This document shows, piece after piece, positions 63,408 to 64,000 of a stretch of 64,000 nt of DNA. Position 1 is the first letter of the stretch. Every line of letters begins with the position of its first letter. The notes below the pieces were generated by a model. It ran no database searches and was not told the origin of the DNA. It was given only the letters and a program-made list of their open reading frames with translations. The DNA is from Pseudomonas brassicacearum. Lineage in GTDB: Bacteria > Pseudomonadota > Gammaproteobacteria > Pseudomonadales > Pseudomonadaceae. Position numbers and translations under genes: made by a program. The stretch lies in NCBI RefSeq assembly GCF_009601685.2, contig NZ_CP045701.2, positions 5,146,001 through 5,210,000 on the forward strand, in the 5' to 3' direction.

Positions 63408-64000
63408 CTAGGGTCCAAACACTTGGATGACGAATTCATGGGATGGATAATCCTCAGGTTCGTAATAGCCGCTTGGGACCTTGGCGATGACATGCGCCTG
63501 CCCAGATGTTTTGCCCTCGAACCAAAACTCCGCCTTGCCATTGCTTCCCGTGGATCGCGTTTCCGAGCCGCCATCCTGATGACTAAACGTCACGTCAACA
63601 TTGCTCAATGGCGCCTTGGTGTAATGTGACTGGACTTCGATTTCCAGACGCACAGACTCTCCCACCCACGGCTCAGCATCGGGTCCCGTCCCCCTGATTT
63701 CAAATCGATGGTGTCCCAGGTTCACAGTTACAGGCGGGTAGGCCAGGCCTATTTGTGGAAAGTTCAGCGATAGCTCGGCTTCCTCTGCCGTTCCCGTTTC
63801 GGGGGTGGTCAGCCTCCACTCGACCCCACTGGACGGCAGTTCATTTGGCTCGTTCGCCGGAGGGTCCAGCCCGATTCCGGGCGCATCGGATATCCATTGC
63901 GCTGCAACGTCAAGCAAGATCAAAGGGCTACTGGCCTTGGGTACAAAACGCAACGTGTGCGTACCGCCGATGCTGGGATAAATCTTGTCGGCTGCGAGGA
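63408..64000 (-). CDS. Ig-like domain protein, cut by the window edge
   Basis: The reading frame runs without a stop from 64000 to 63408, so the start lies beyond the window. At least 197 residues are visible. They contain an Ig-like repeat with YTKAPLSNVDVTFSHQDGGS and EFWFEGKTSGQAHVIAKVPSG, resembling the next gene. Probably one operon of secreted or surface repeat proteins. Lower GC than the neighbours. I cannot say more from a partial sequence. Confidence 0.7.
   Translation of the reverse strand, partial: LAADKIYPSIGGTHTLRFVPKASSPLILLDVAAQWISDAPGIGLDPPANEPNELPSSGVEWRLTTPETGTAEEAELSLNFPQIGLAYPPVTVNLGHHRFEIRGTGPDAEPWVGESVRLEIEVQSHYTKAPLSNVDVTFSHQDGGSETRSTGSNGKAEFWFEGKTSGQAHVIAKVPSGYYEPEDYPSHEFVIQVFGP

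Overview
The window looks like a chromosomal segment of a fluorescent-group Pseudomonas. The coding sequence is GC-rich, and the gene order fmdB-aspS-yebC-ruvCAB-ybgC-tolQRAB-pal-cpoB-queE-queC-tRNA-Lys is the one known from Pseudomonas. MvaT, an OprD-type porin, a GcsR/TyrR-like regulator beside gcvHP-sdaA-gcvT, and many REP-type palindromes point the same way. This is inference from the sequence; no database search was run.

Layout. 1-7.9 kb: a sigma-54 activator (gcsR-like) and the glycine-cleavage/serine-deaminase operon, with a visible -24/-12 promoter and three 18-bp palindromic operator candidates between them. 8-10.4 kb: a cold-shock gene with a long leader, an RDD membrane protein and nadA. 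10.7-14.7 kb: copper resistance copABCD. 15-17.2 kb: an MFS exporter, then an unusual lower-GC gene that carries a YopT/AvrPphB-like Cys-His-Asp triad, next to tRNA-Lys(UUU). 17.2-29.9 kb (all minus strand): queuosine genes, the Tol-Pal envelope operon, the RuvABC resolvasome, yebC, aspS and an FmdB zinc ribbon. 30-37.8 kb: a ribbon-helix-helix protein, Dps, a membrane/cold-shock fusion, slyX, a HIT protein, an OprD-family porin, MscS, YajQ and a PanE-like reductase. 37.8-48.6 kb: an orphan histidine kinase, a cobalamin adenosyltransferase, a Nudix/ThiE fusion, a GST, argJ, secA, dciA and a HerA-like ATPase. 48.8-51.9 kb: an envelope-glycan cassette (glycosyltransferase, DUF2334 deacetylase-like, YbhN-like membrane protein). 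52-55.3 kb: purU, mvaT, sbcB. 55.6-62.6 kb: a tightly overlapped RDD / SpoIIM / DUF4129 / DUF4350 / MoxR / DUF58 cluster. 62.6-64 kb: two lower-GC genes for immunoglobulin-like-domain proteins, the last one cut by the window edge.

Most of the window is core metabolism and cell maintenance. Gcv and SdaA convert glycine and serine to one-carbon units and pyruvate. Tol-Pal and CpoB hold the envelope together at division, and Ruv proteins resolve Holliday junctions. The accessory signal is concentrated in the C58-protease candidate beside tRNA-Lys, the copper operon, the MoxR cluster and the terminal Ig-like genes.

A second layer is repetitive DNA. Classic REP palindromes occur singly or as inverted pairs. 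A second family of about 100-115 bp hairpins (six copies) has short GATCAA-type tandem repeats in its loop. One copy supplies the stop codon of the ribbon-helix-helix gene. I saw no CRISPR array, insertion sequence, integrase, prophage or rRNA.
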